DNA from: Aquibacillus sediminis
Lineage (GTDB): Bacteria; Bacillota; Bacilli; Bacillales; Amphibacillaceae
Assembly: GCF_005870085.1 (NCBI RefSeq)
Contig: NZ_SZNM01000006.1
Location: 1 to 64,000 of the forward strand
Direction of reading: 5' to 3'
DNA: 64,000 nucleotides
A program made the translations under genes and the position numbers. Numbering within the stretch: position 1 is the stretch's first letter; every line of letters starts with the position of its first letter. This document shows positions 8,213-18,090 of the stretch, one piece after another. The notes under the pieces were generated by a model. It ran no database searches. It had not been told where the DNA came from and saw only the letters and a program-made list of their open reading frames with translations.

Positions 8213-9985
8213 ATGACTAAAACATTCTTCAACTTGGTTAGTGAAGGAAATGAACAAGAAATTAAAGATTTACTAGTGCATGGCCAGCAAGCTGATATTA
8301 AGGATAAAAACGGAAGGACCCCCTTGATGTATGCAGCATATTTTAACCATATTCGTATTATAGAAATGTTGGTTGAATATGCCCCACATAATCTAGATGT
8401 AACTGATCGTTATGGAAATACAGCATTGATGTTAGCATCTTATCGGGATAATGCAGATAGTGTGAAGTTATTATTGGTATTTGGAGCAAATTATTCTATT
8501 AGAAATGAAGATGGATTAAGGGCATATGAAATTGCCAATAAGTATAAATGCAATTGTGAAATAATACTACGTAATCGTTATATTGAAGGAAATATACAAA
8601 ATTGGCAGTTATCTGCTGCCTATTCTGGAGATTTAAATATATTAAAAAAAATTCCTCATTCTAATTTGTGTCAATTGGATATTATTGTTTCAGCAGCACA
8701 TTCTGATAATCGTGAGATAATGGAATGGACTTTTAAAAAAGGAATAAATAATTTCAATCAAATTCATAGAGCTTTTATTAGATTGATAATTAATAAAAAT
8801 AATGAACTTATAAGTTTTATTGCAGATTTTATAGATATAGAAGAGCATATTAATTATACACATAATTATTCTTTTAATGAACTTGCTGTAATGAATCTAC
8901 AAATGCAACAAGATTTAACTCCATTAAAGGCTTGTGTACAGTATGGAAATGAACATATTCTAAGGAAAATACTAAGTTATCTTCCTAATATAAATATGCA
9001 ATCTGGATATTATAAGCAAACGCCCCTTATGTTAGCGTGTAAGCTTGGTAAATTAAAAACTGTAGAAATTCTCTTAAATGCAGGTTCTAATCTCGTAGTG
9101 GAGGATAAAGATAACAAGAGAGCTATAAATTATGCAATCGAAAATGGATATGTGGAAATTACAAGACTCTTGTTAGAAAGAGGATCTGAAATTGGAGAAA
9201 CTATTGCGGATATTAAAAGTCTAATTGAAATATTTGTTAATGACAACACTAAAATGCTTGAACTGCTGTTAGAATATGGTCTAAATCCTAATAAAGACTT
9301 TAATGACAGGTACTTGCCTTTTGGTATGGAGTATTCATTTATAAGAAATATCAAATTCCGGAGTTTATTATCTTTTACGGCTGTAACTTTATCTTGTAAT
9401 TGCATGAGGTTATTATTAGGTTCAGGAGCAGATACAAATCTAGGGTATCCATACACTGCTTTATCTTCTTTAGTAAGTGCAAGGAATAACGATTTCCCTT
9501 TACATATTAATCTAAATAGAAATTTAACTAAATTTAGAAATGAATGTTTAAAATTATTACTTGAGTATAACGGTGATGTTAACGTTATCACAACTAATGG
9601 AGAGCATATAATAATTCATGCTTTTGAAAACTTTATTCCATCAACTATAAATCTATTACTAAAATACTCCAAATGCTTGGATGTTAATATTGACCATCCG
9701 ACAGTTTTAAATTATCTAAATGAAAAACATAATTTAGACAGTAGAATAATATCTACATCAACTATTGAGTTAGTTACGAAATTATATAATCTAAATTTGA
9801 TAACAAGACAAATTCTAACTAAATATCAAACATCTTATGATAGATCTTGCAAAATATTATCTGGTAGAAATACAGTTTGTTTTAGTTGTTATAAGCCAAT
9901 CTCAGAAGTAGAAAATAAAAAATGTAACAAATGTAACTGGATAATATGTGAATGCGGATCTTGTGGATGTAATTATATTGGATAA
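8213..9985 (+). CDS. Ankyrin-repeat protein with Cys-rich C-terminus
   Basis: A 590-residue protein with several ankyrin repeats: residues about 34-115 (GRTPLMYAAYFNHI, GNTALMLASY), about 235-330 (QTPLMLACKLGKLKTVEILL, AINYAIENGYVEITRLLL) and weaker ones to about 490. The last 35 residues hold CFSC, CNKC and CECGSCGC, a probable zinc ribbon. No signal peptide is seen, so it is probably cytoplasmic. Ankyrin repeats bind proteins; the ribbon may bind nucleic acid or protein. The ATG at 8213 follows GGTGG. The frame shows coding-like sequence beyond its stop (see 9986-10162), so the C-terminus may be truncated. Its partner and function are unknown. Confidence 0.75.
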   Translation: MTKTFFNLVSEGNEQEIKDLLVHGQQADIKDKNGRTPLMYAAYFNHIRIIEMLVEYAPHNLDVTDRYGNTALMLASYRDNADSVKLLLVFGANYSIRNEDGLRAYEIANKYKCNCEIILRNRYIEGNIQNWQLSAAYSGDLNILKKIPHSNLCQLDIIVSAAHSDNREIMEWTFKKGINNFNQIHRAFIRLIINKNNELISFIADFIDIEEHINYTHNYSFNELAVMNLQMQQDLTPLKACVQYGNEHILRKILSYLPNINMQSGYYKQTPLMLACKLGKLKTVEILLNAGSNLVVEDKDNKRAINYAIENGYVEITRLLLERGSEIGETIADIKSLIEIFVNDNTKMLELLLEYGLNPNKDFNDRYLPFGMEYSFIRNIKFRSLLSFTAVTLSCNCMRLLLGSGADTNLGYPYTALSSLVSARNNDFPLHINLNRNLTKFRNECLKLLLEYNGDVNVITTNGEHIIIHAFENFIPSTINLLLKYSKCLDVNIDHPTVLNYLNEKHNLDSRIISTSTIELVTKLYNLNLITRQILTKYQTSYDRSCKILSGRNTVCFSCYKPISEVENKKCNKCNWIICECGSCGCNYIG

Positions 9986-10162
9986 ACGAACTGTTGAGGT
10001 TTATATAACCAGTGTAAAAAAACAAATGAAAAAAACTTTTTATTTAATGCAGCTATACAATATAAAAATGAGAATACTCAAAGATTTATTGATATGTTTA
10101 TAGAAGACATACTGACAAAACACTCCATCTTCCATTTTATGTTGTCAAAAACTAATTTATAC
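9986..10162 (+). other. In-frame coding-like remnant downstream of the ankyrin gene
   Basis: After the ankyrin stop (9983-9985) and a second stop at 9995-9997, the same frame reads GLYNQCKKTNEKNFLFNAAI then QYKNENTQRFIDMFIEDILT and stays open to about 10190. It looks like protein sequence and may be the lost end of the ankyrin protein or of another gene. No start codon with a ribosome site is evident. Confidence 0.4.
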
Positions 10163-10190
10163 GTTAGCAAAATGCTAACATTTTGCTAAC
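10163..10190. repeat. Perfect 12-bp inverted repeat, left boundary of structured element
   Basis: GTTAGCAAAATG and CATTTTGCTAAC flank the four bases CTAA, giving a perfect 12+12 palindrome. Its right 20 bases, AATGCTAACATTTTGCTAAC (10171-10190), recur exactly at 10498-10517. The geometry of two inverted arms around a short centre resembles a tyrosine-recombinase crossover site. Confidence 0.8.
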
Positions 10191-10293
10191 GCAATCAAGT
10201 GAATAACAGTAAATTCACGTTAAAGATGTTACACCTCTGATTTGCAAAAACGTTGTTATACCGTACCTTTGTAACACGTCGTTAACGATATTA

Positions 10294-10578
10294 CACACTC
10301 TCACCTTAGGGGCGGCATGATGTAAGATAAAAAGTGGTACAGGCTCGCCCGGATGCGCACGCATAAGCAAAACCGCGTAAAGTCCCTGAAATTGGGGCTT
10401 GGAGAGGAATTGCTTATGACGGGAGCATCTAGCCTGTGCAACTAGATTGCCGTTCCAACCTATGATATGAGTGGGTTTTTAACTAAGGTGAGAGTGAAAT
10501 GCTAACATTTTGCTAACATTGAGGTTTTTAACGGAGGCTTCTCATAAGTTCACTGAACTTTTGAGAGGCTTCTTTTTT
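10294..10578 (+). ncRNA. Structured RNA element, copy 1 (unknown family)
   Basis: About 285 bases rich in nested pairing. 10296-10309 with 10483-10496 (14 perfect pairs); GGGGCGGCA 10309-10317 with TGCCGTTCC 10448-10456; ACAGGCT 10339-10345 with AGCCTGT 10431-10437; GATGC 10352-10356 with GCATC 10425-10429; CATAAGCA 10362-10369 with TGCTTATG 10411-10418; AAGTCCC 10380-10386 with GGGGCTT 10394-10400. A Rho-independent terminator follows (10540-10578). A homologous copy lies at 23864-24135 with compensatory changes in several stems, which argues for selection on RNA or single-stranded DNA structure. It is not tmRNA, RNase P, SRP or 6S by sequence. The strand is inferred from the terminator. Confidence 0.75.
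10498..10517. repeat. 20-bp direct repeat, right boundary of structured element
   Basis: AATGCTAACATTTTGCTAAC, identical to 10171-10190. A degenerate version (GCTAACAAACTGCTAATA) occupies the same position in copy 2 at 24061-24078. Confidence 0.85.
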
Positions 10579-10876
10579 CATCTTTTGCCGTTTGGTCATC
10601 TGTATTACCAAGCCTATTCTAAACTGTTCTAGTGCGACACCAACTACATAAAAGGAGTAATGGATTAGAGGAAATTTAGAAGTAATTTTCATTGCCTATT
10701 CCGTTTTCCATACAGACATGTTGAAGCTTTCGCAGAAACTGTTTTGAAAGAAAGGCGGTAGCGTAATAAAGATCCCCCTGTTAGTCACAGACTATTTTTC
10801 AATGTCTATAACTACAAGGAGATCTTTTTATTATTGATTTAAAATGAATATTATTCACACACAGAATGGCTCTGCT

Positions 10877-11290
10877 TTATCCTTTGTCTGATTTCTCCTT
10901 CATATGATTTATATCATCTCTTGGTGGGAGACCAAACATATGGGAATATTCTCGATTGAATTGTGACGGGCTTTCGTATCTTCTCAAAATGCGCCATCGG
11001 TAATATTTGTCCAAATTACTAATAACATTCGCCTAGCTTCCTGTAGTCTCAATTGTTTTTGGAACTGAATAGGGTTTATAGCCGTAACCGCTTTAAAGTG
11101 GCGATGAAGAGAAGCAACACTCCTATTTGCATATTCTGCAAGCTCATCAATTTTATAGGACTCGTCATAATTATTGATATATGTTCAATAACGTCTCCTA
11201 TTCGCCTACCGTTGGTCCCCTATATTGCCATTTGCTTTAAATCCTCTCCATCCCAAACCTTGTAAAATCCAATAGAGACCTTATTTACCG
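10877..11290 (-). pseudogene. AraC-family transcriptional regulator fragment
   Basis: On the minus strand, pieces of an AraC-type regulator can be read in shifting frames. VSIGFYKVWDGEDLKQMAI (end of an AraC N-terminal domain) is followed by a stop, then SYKIDELAEYANRSVASLHR and HFKAVTAINPIQFQKQLRLQ (first helix-turn-helix), and finally YESPSQFNREYSHMFGLPPR (second helix-turn-helix) ending at TAA 10877-10879. At least one stop and two frameshifts separate them, and the N-terminal third is missing. The gene is dead; 10579-10876 between it and the structured element holds nothing else I can identify. Confidence 0.8.
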
Positions 11291-11439
11291 TGAGGAGGAA
11301 CGAGAAATGCTACCACCTTGTATGGTAGTAAGAGAAGCCATTTCCTAATTAAATTTAGCCGGAAGACAAAAGAACCCATAAAGTCGTATAATAATAATGT
11401 GGCATGCAGGATAATAAGATAGTAGTTGAGGTGGGGAAC

Positions 11440-12183
11440 TTGGAACAACTAATTTATACTCTCTTAGCGTACATAAATAATTCTCTTGAAAAGGATATTA
11501 ACTATTCGATAGCATTAAGTCTATTGGAACAAAGTGATAAAATAGAGGGATTCTCATTAGAAACAGCAGCTGAAGCGTGTAATGTTGCGCCGTCTACCAT
11601 CAATCGTTTTTGCAAAAGGATAGGATTTAAAAATTTTTCACACCTAAGAAATAGTGTTGGTACATTTTCGAATGAACGTAATGATGAATTCTTGAACAAT
11701 GACAGGTTTGAAGAACAACTAAAAGAAAATGTTGAAATGATTGAAAATATCAAATTAGAACAGATGGAGCGGATTGTTACAACAATTCACAAATCTAGAA
11801 AAATTGTTCTTTTAGGTTTTGAAAAGAATCAAGTCCAAGCGATGGAGCTACAAAAGAAATTGTTCCATCTAGGGAAATTCTGTGAATGTAGTACGAATCT
11901 TTTTAAACAAGTGGATGCTTTGTCTCTATTAACAGAGAAAGATATGATTATCACCATTTCTATTCAGGGAAACATCTTAATGAAGGATTTCTCCATCATT
12001 GATAAAATTAAAGCATCTAAAGGTAAGAAATTACTTATTACCTTTTCTGATGACTTCCACCAGACAGAAGTGTTTGATGAAGTTCTACAGTGTGGAAAAA
12101 TTGAAAATAGTGTGGTTAGCACCTATACATTATTACGCTTGTTTGATGTACTGGTCCACAGGTATCAAAAGCAGTATCCATAA
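11440..12183 (+). CDS. RpiR/MurR-family transcriptional regulator
   Basis: A 247-residue regulator. It has an N-terminal RpiR-type helix-turn-helix (residues about 1-75, including ETAAEACNVAPSTINRFCKR) and a C-terminal SIS domain for sugar phosphates (about 105-230). I chose TTG 11440 because GAGGTGGGG (11428-11436) precedes it and the protein then starts MEQLIYTLLAYIN like its relatives; ATG 11404 lacks a ribosome site. It lies directly upstream of a 6-phospho-beta-glucosidase, which suggests it senses a phosphorylated sugar and controls that gene. The SIS part is weakly conserved. The DNA target may be the palindrome at 12226-12239. Confidence 0.85.
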   Translation: MEQLIYTLLAYINNSLEKDINYSIALSLLEQSDKIEGFSLETAAEACNVAPSTINRFCKRIGFKNFSHLRNSVGTFSNERNDEFLNNDRFEEQLKENVEMIENIKLEQMERIVTTIHKSRKIVLLGFEKNQVQAMELQKKLFHLGKFCECSTNLFKQVDALSLLTEKDMIITISIQGNILMKDFSIIDKIKASKGKKLLITFSDDFHQTEVFDEVLQCGKIENSVVSTYTLLRLFDVLVHRYQKQYP

Positions 12184-12184
12184 A

Positions 12185-12212
12185 AACTGGTCTCAATGAG
12201 ACCAGTTTTTTT
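12185..12212 (+). terminator. Terminator of the RpiR regulator gene
   Basis: AACTGGTCTC (12185-12194) pairs perfectly with GAGACCAGTT (12198-12207), followed by a T run. It separates the regulator from the GH1 gene, so the latter needs its own promoter. Confidence 0.9.
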
Positions 12213-12225
12213 CATGTCATAAGTG

Positions 12226-12239
12226 TATCATTAATGATA
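12226..12239. promoter_or_regulatory. Candidate operator palindrome before the first GH1 gene
   Basis: TATCATTAATGATA is a perfect 14-bp palindrome 33 bases before the glucosidase start and just after the regulator's terminator. It is a plausible binding site for the RpiR-family protein, or part of the promoter; this is inference from position and symmetry. Confidence 0.4.
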
Positions 12240-12251
12240 GCTACTAAATAA

Positions 12252-13724
<1,473 letters not shown>

Positions 13725-13735
13725 TTGTTAAATAG

Positions 13736-13775
13736 ACAGTGTTCTAATCCTTGAATGGGTTGGAGCGCTGTTTTT
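13736..13775 (+). terminator. Terminator after the first GH1 gene
   Basis: ACAGTGTTCTAATCC (13736-13750) pairs imperfectly with GGTTGGAGCGCTGT (13758-13771), followed by TTTTT. Confidence 0.6.
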
Positions 13776-13845
13776 ATGAATATTCATAGACATATCAGAC
13801 TGTAACGAATTGTCTTTGAAAATGGAGGAGATTGAAGGTGTTCTC

Positions 13846-14496
13846 ATGGGGAAAGTAAAATTATATCTAATCAGACATGGAAAAACATATTTAAATCAGT
13901 ATGAAAAAATGCAAGGTTGGGCGGATAGCCCCTTAACAGAAGAAGGTAAAGTAGTTGCGCTCGAGACGGGGAAGAAATTAGCTAATATTTCCTTTGACCG
14001 TGTCTACACAAGCGATTTAGGAAGAACGGTTGAAACTGCAGAAATTCTTCTCGGACAAAATCATTATAACGACAATTTAGCCATTAGAAAGACAAAGGAA
14101 TTTAGGGAATTATTTTTTGGGAGCTTTGAAGGGGAGTATAATGAGGTTGCTTGGAGTAAGGTAGCCAAGGAGAAGGGGCTGTCGAGCAATGAAGAAATGA
14201 TACGCGACCACCCAATGGAAGAAATAGTGGAGTCCATGCATAAGGCGGACCCACTACACCAAGCAGAATCTTTCGAAGAGTTCTCAAGACGTATTAAAAA
14301 AGGGTTAGAACTCATTATTGCTGAAAGACAAAAAGAGGATGAAAATATACTGCTTGTTAGTCATGGTGTTGTGATCATGCATTTAATTCATAAGTTTTCC
14401 GATGAACCGATTATCCCAATAGAAATTAACAACTCTAGTATTTCACATATCGAGTATGCTGAAGATAAATATAAAGTCATTTCTTATAATCAATAA
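13846..14496 (+). CDS. Histidine phosphatase family protein
   Basis: A 216-residue phosphoglycerate-mutase-like phosphatase. The catalytic His is in YLIRHGKTYLN, and further signature parts are TSDLGRTVETAEI, the acidic proton donor in KEFRELFFGSFEGEYNE and the second His in LLVSHGVVIM. The substrate is unknown; its place between PTS and glucosidase genes suggests a sugar phosphate, but such proteins are promiscuous. ATG 13846 follows GAAGGTG; an earlier in-frame ATG (13822) would overlap the purine-rich GGAGGAG. A terminator upstream and a promoter downstream suggest a single-gene unit or weak read-through. Confidence 0.85.
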   Translation: MGKVKLYLIRHGKTYLNQYEKMQGWADSPLTEEGKVVALETGKKLANISFDRVYTSDLGRTVETAEILLGQNHYNDNLAIRKTKEFRELFFGSFEGEYNEVAWSKVAKEKGLSSNEEMIRDHPMEEIVESMHKADPLHQAESFEEFSRRIKKGLELIIAERQKEDENILLVSHGVVIMHLIHKFSDEPIIPIEINNSSISHIEYAEDKYKVISYNQ

Positions 14497-14534
14497 AGCA
14501 ATTTGGCAAAGTGAAAAACATTTAAAAAAAGCGC

Positions 14535-14563
14535 TTGAAAACGTTTTATTTGCATGCTATAAT
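14535..14563 (+). promoter_or_regulatory. Sigma-A promoter with overlapping cre site
   Basis: TTGAAA (14535-14540), 17 bases, TATAAT (14558-14563). The -35 is embedded in TTGAAAACGTTTTATT, which fits the CcpA cre consensus with one mismatch, so glucose repression of the PTS gene is likely. Confidence 0.75.
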
Positions 14564-14588
14564 TTCCTTAAATTCAATAAAACATTTA

Positions 14589-14669
14589 GGAATGTTACCA
14601 ATTACGGGCATAACCTGAATGGATAGAAACGCACTACTATGTGTGCATTCTGTCCATTCAGGTTTTTTT
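14589..14669 (+). promoter_or_regulatory. Divergent RAT antiterminator and terminator
   Basis: GGAATGTTACCAATTACGGG followed by CATAACC (14589-14615) resembles a ribonucleic antiterminator target of BglG/LicT proteins. It overlaps the left arm of a terminator: AACCTGAATGGA 14612-14623 with TCCATTCAGGTT 14653-14664, then seven T. It departs from the LicT consensus seen at 16881 and 20040 at several positions. It controls the IIBCA gene at 14721. Confidence 0.75.
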
Positions 14670-14678
14670 ATTCCCTAA

Positions 14679-16670
<1,992 letters not shown>

Positions 16671-16818
16671 ATAGTTATATGGAACAGCAATGTAGTACAC
16701 CTCCTTGCTGTTCCTTTTTTAGATTAAAATGATAAAACAGTAGTTACAAGTAAATACGGTTGAAGTAACACAGCATCACAACGTCGCCTCGTTTATTGGA
16801 GGGTTGGGAAATAATCCA

Positions 16819-16847
16819 TTGACAATATAGTATTAGAATGTTATAAA
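16819..16847 (+). promoter_or_regulatory. Sigma-A promoter of licT
   Basis: Perfect TTGACA (16819-16824), 17-base spacer, TATAAA (16842-16847), 34 bases before the RAT sequence. Confidence 0.8.
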
Positions 16848-16880
16848 TTATAAAAGATACCGTTTACAATTAAATGAAGT

Positions 16881-16977
16881 GGATTGTTACTGTTCGGCAG
16901 GCAAAACCTAAATTTGTAGAAGAATATTTGACTTTTCGATATTCTTTATACTTATTTGGGTTTTTTTATTTTTAAAA
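16881..16977 (+). promoter_or_regulatory. LicT-type RAT and terminator before licT
   Basis: GGATTGTTACTGTTCGGCAG then GCAAAACC (16881-16908) matches the LicT/SacY RNA antiterminator consensus almost exactly. It overlaps a long terminator stem beginning AACCTAAAT and closing ATTTGGGTT, followed by seven T. Bound antiterminator would keep transcription going into licT, giving autoregulation as in the E. coli bgl operon. Confidence 0.92.
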
Positions 16978-17065
16978 AACTAATACTATAAAAAAAGTGG
17001 CGTGCTCGGAAAAATGCCAAGTTCTTTCTATATTAAGTATAAATTTTTGAACAAGGGCTGATTAA

Positions 17066-17923
17066 ATGGAGATCAAAAAAGTATTTAATAATAATGTAGT
17101 TTTGACCGAAAATGACAAGCAGCAAGAAATGGTTGTAATGGGGAAGGGATTAGCGTTTCAAAAAAAGGTTGGACAACCGATTGAGTTAGATAAAATTGAA
17201 AAAAAGTTTGTGCTAGAGGATCAAGGGTTGTCAGATAAATTAGCGGAATTACTCGTAGATACGCCAGAGGAATACTTAGAACTTTCTCATCGTATTTTGG
17301 ATTATGCAAAGTCTCAGTTATCCTATAAAATTGATGATTACCTTTACGTAGCTTTAACAGACCACCTGCATTTTGCTGTTAGTAGGCAAAAAGAGGGAAT
17401 TGAAATTAAAAATCCACTCGTTTGGGAAATCAGAAAGTACTATAAAGAAGAATTTCAGGTTGCATTAAAAGCCCTTGATTTCATAGAAGAAGAGACAGGG
17501 GTTAGATTTCCTGAGGATGAAGCGGGATTAATCGCTCTTCACCTATTAAACAGTCAGCTGACTGGAGACAATATGGACGCTGCTATTCAAGTAACGAAAA
17601 TGGTCAATAATATTCTAAATATAGTCAAATATCATTTCGATATGAAGCTTGATGAAAGTTCTATTAATTACGAAAGGTTTCTAACTCACTTGCGTTTCTT
17701 TGCTATGCGTTTTGTTCGTAAAGAAATGGAGCAGGAAAGTCAGACGGATGAGTTTTTATTTGAGCAAGTGAAAAAGAAATATGAACAAGCTTACTTGTGT
17801 AGCGAAAAAATTGCCAAGTATGTGGCAAAGACGTATGATTGGAACATTTCTAATGATGAAAAAATATATTTAACCTTGCATATTCACCGTGTAACAAACC
17901 GTCAAGCATGGATTAATAACTAA
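17066..17923 (+). CDS. licT: BglG-family transcriptional antiterminator LicT
   Basis: A 285-residue protein: RNA-binding CAT domain (residues 1-55, MEIKKVFNNNVVLTEND, MGKGLAFQKKVGQ), PRD1 (about 70-170) and PRD2 (about 175-280) with the conserved phosphorylatable His residues (LSHRILDYA, DHLHFAV, LIALHLLNSQ, LTLHIHRV). HPr-dependent phosphorylation of PRD2 activates it, while phosphorylation of PRD1 by the cognate EIIB inactivates it. It binds RAT RNA and prevents terminator formation. RAT sequences precede licT itself and the GH1 gene at 20202, with a variant before the first permease gene. The ribosome site AAGGG is weak, so translation may be low. Confidence 0.95.
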   Translation: MEIKKVFNNNVVLTENDKQQEMVVMGKGLAFQKKVGQPIELDKIEKKFVLEDQGLSDKLAELLVDTPEEYLELSHRILDYAKSQLSYKIDDYLYVALTDHLHFAVSRQKEGIEIKNPLVWEIRKYYKEEFQVALKALDFIEEETGVRFPEDEAGLIALHLLNSQLTGDNMDAAIQVTKMVNNILNIVKYHFDMKLDESSINYERFLTHLRFFAMRFVRKEMEQESQTDEFLFEQVKKKYEQAYLCSEKIAKYVAKTYDWNISNDEKIYLTLHIHRVTNRQAWINN

Positions 17924-17946
17924 TATTTATAGATTGTCTCGATAGA

Positions 17947-18026
17947 AACTAAATTGCCTTTTGTTAGTATATGTAAAAGGATATTAGACCTTTGCAATAC
18001 TTGGACAAAGCCAGTTTAGTTTTTTC
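17947..18026 (+). terminator. Probable terminator after licT
   Basis: AACTAAA (17947-17953) pairs with TTTAGTT (18015-18021) as the base of a long imperfect hairpin, followed by a T run. Partial read-through could feed the next permease gene. Confidence 0.5.
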
Positions 18027-18090
18027 TTATGTCAGTGACAAATAAGGCGTACACCACTAAAATTGAATCATGACTAAAGGAGGCACGGCA

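Noticed and set aside
10163-10190. Integron attC site
   Set aside because: The GCTAAC/GTTAGC motifs recall attC ends, but the required RYYYAAC/GTTRRRY core with proper flanks and an integron integrase is missing.
10294-10578. tmRNA, RNase P RNA, group I or group II intron
   Set aside because: No tRNA-like ends or tag frame, no RNase P core motifs, no GUGYG start or domain V, and no intron-encoded protein.
11053-11265. 70-residue plus-strand frame
   Set aside because: It is the reverse of the AraC-family pseudogene.
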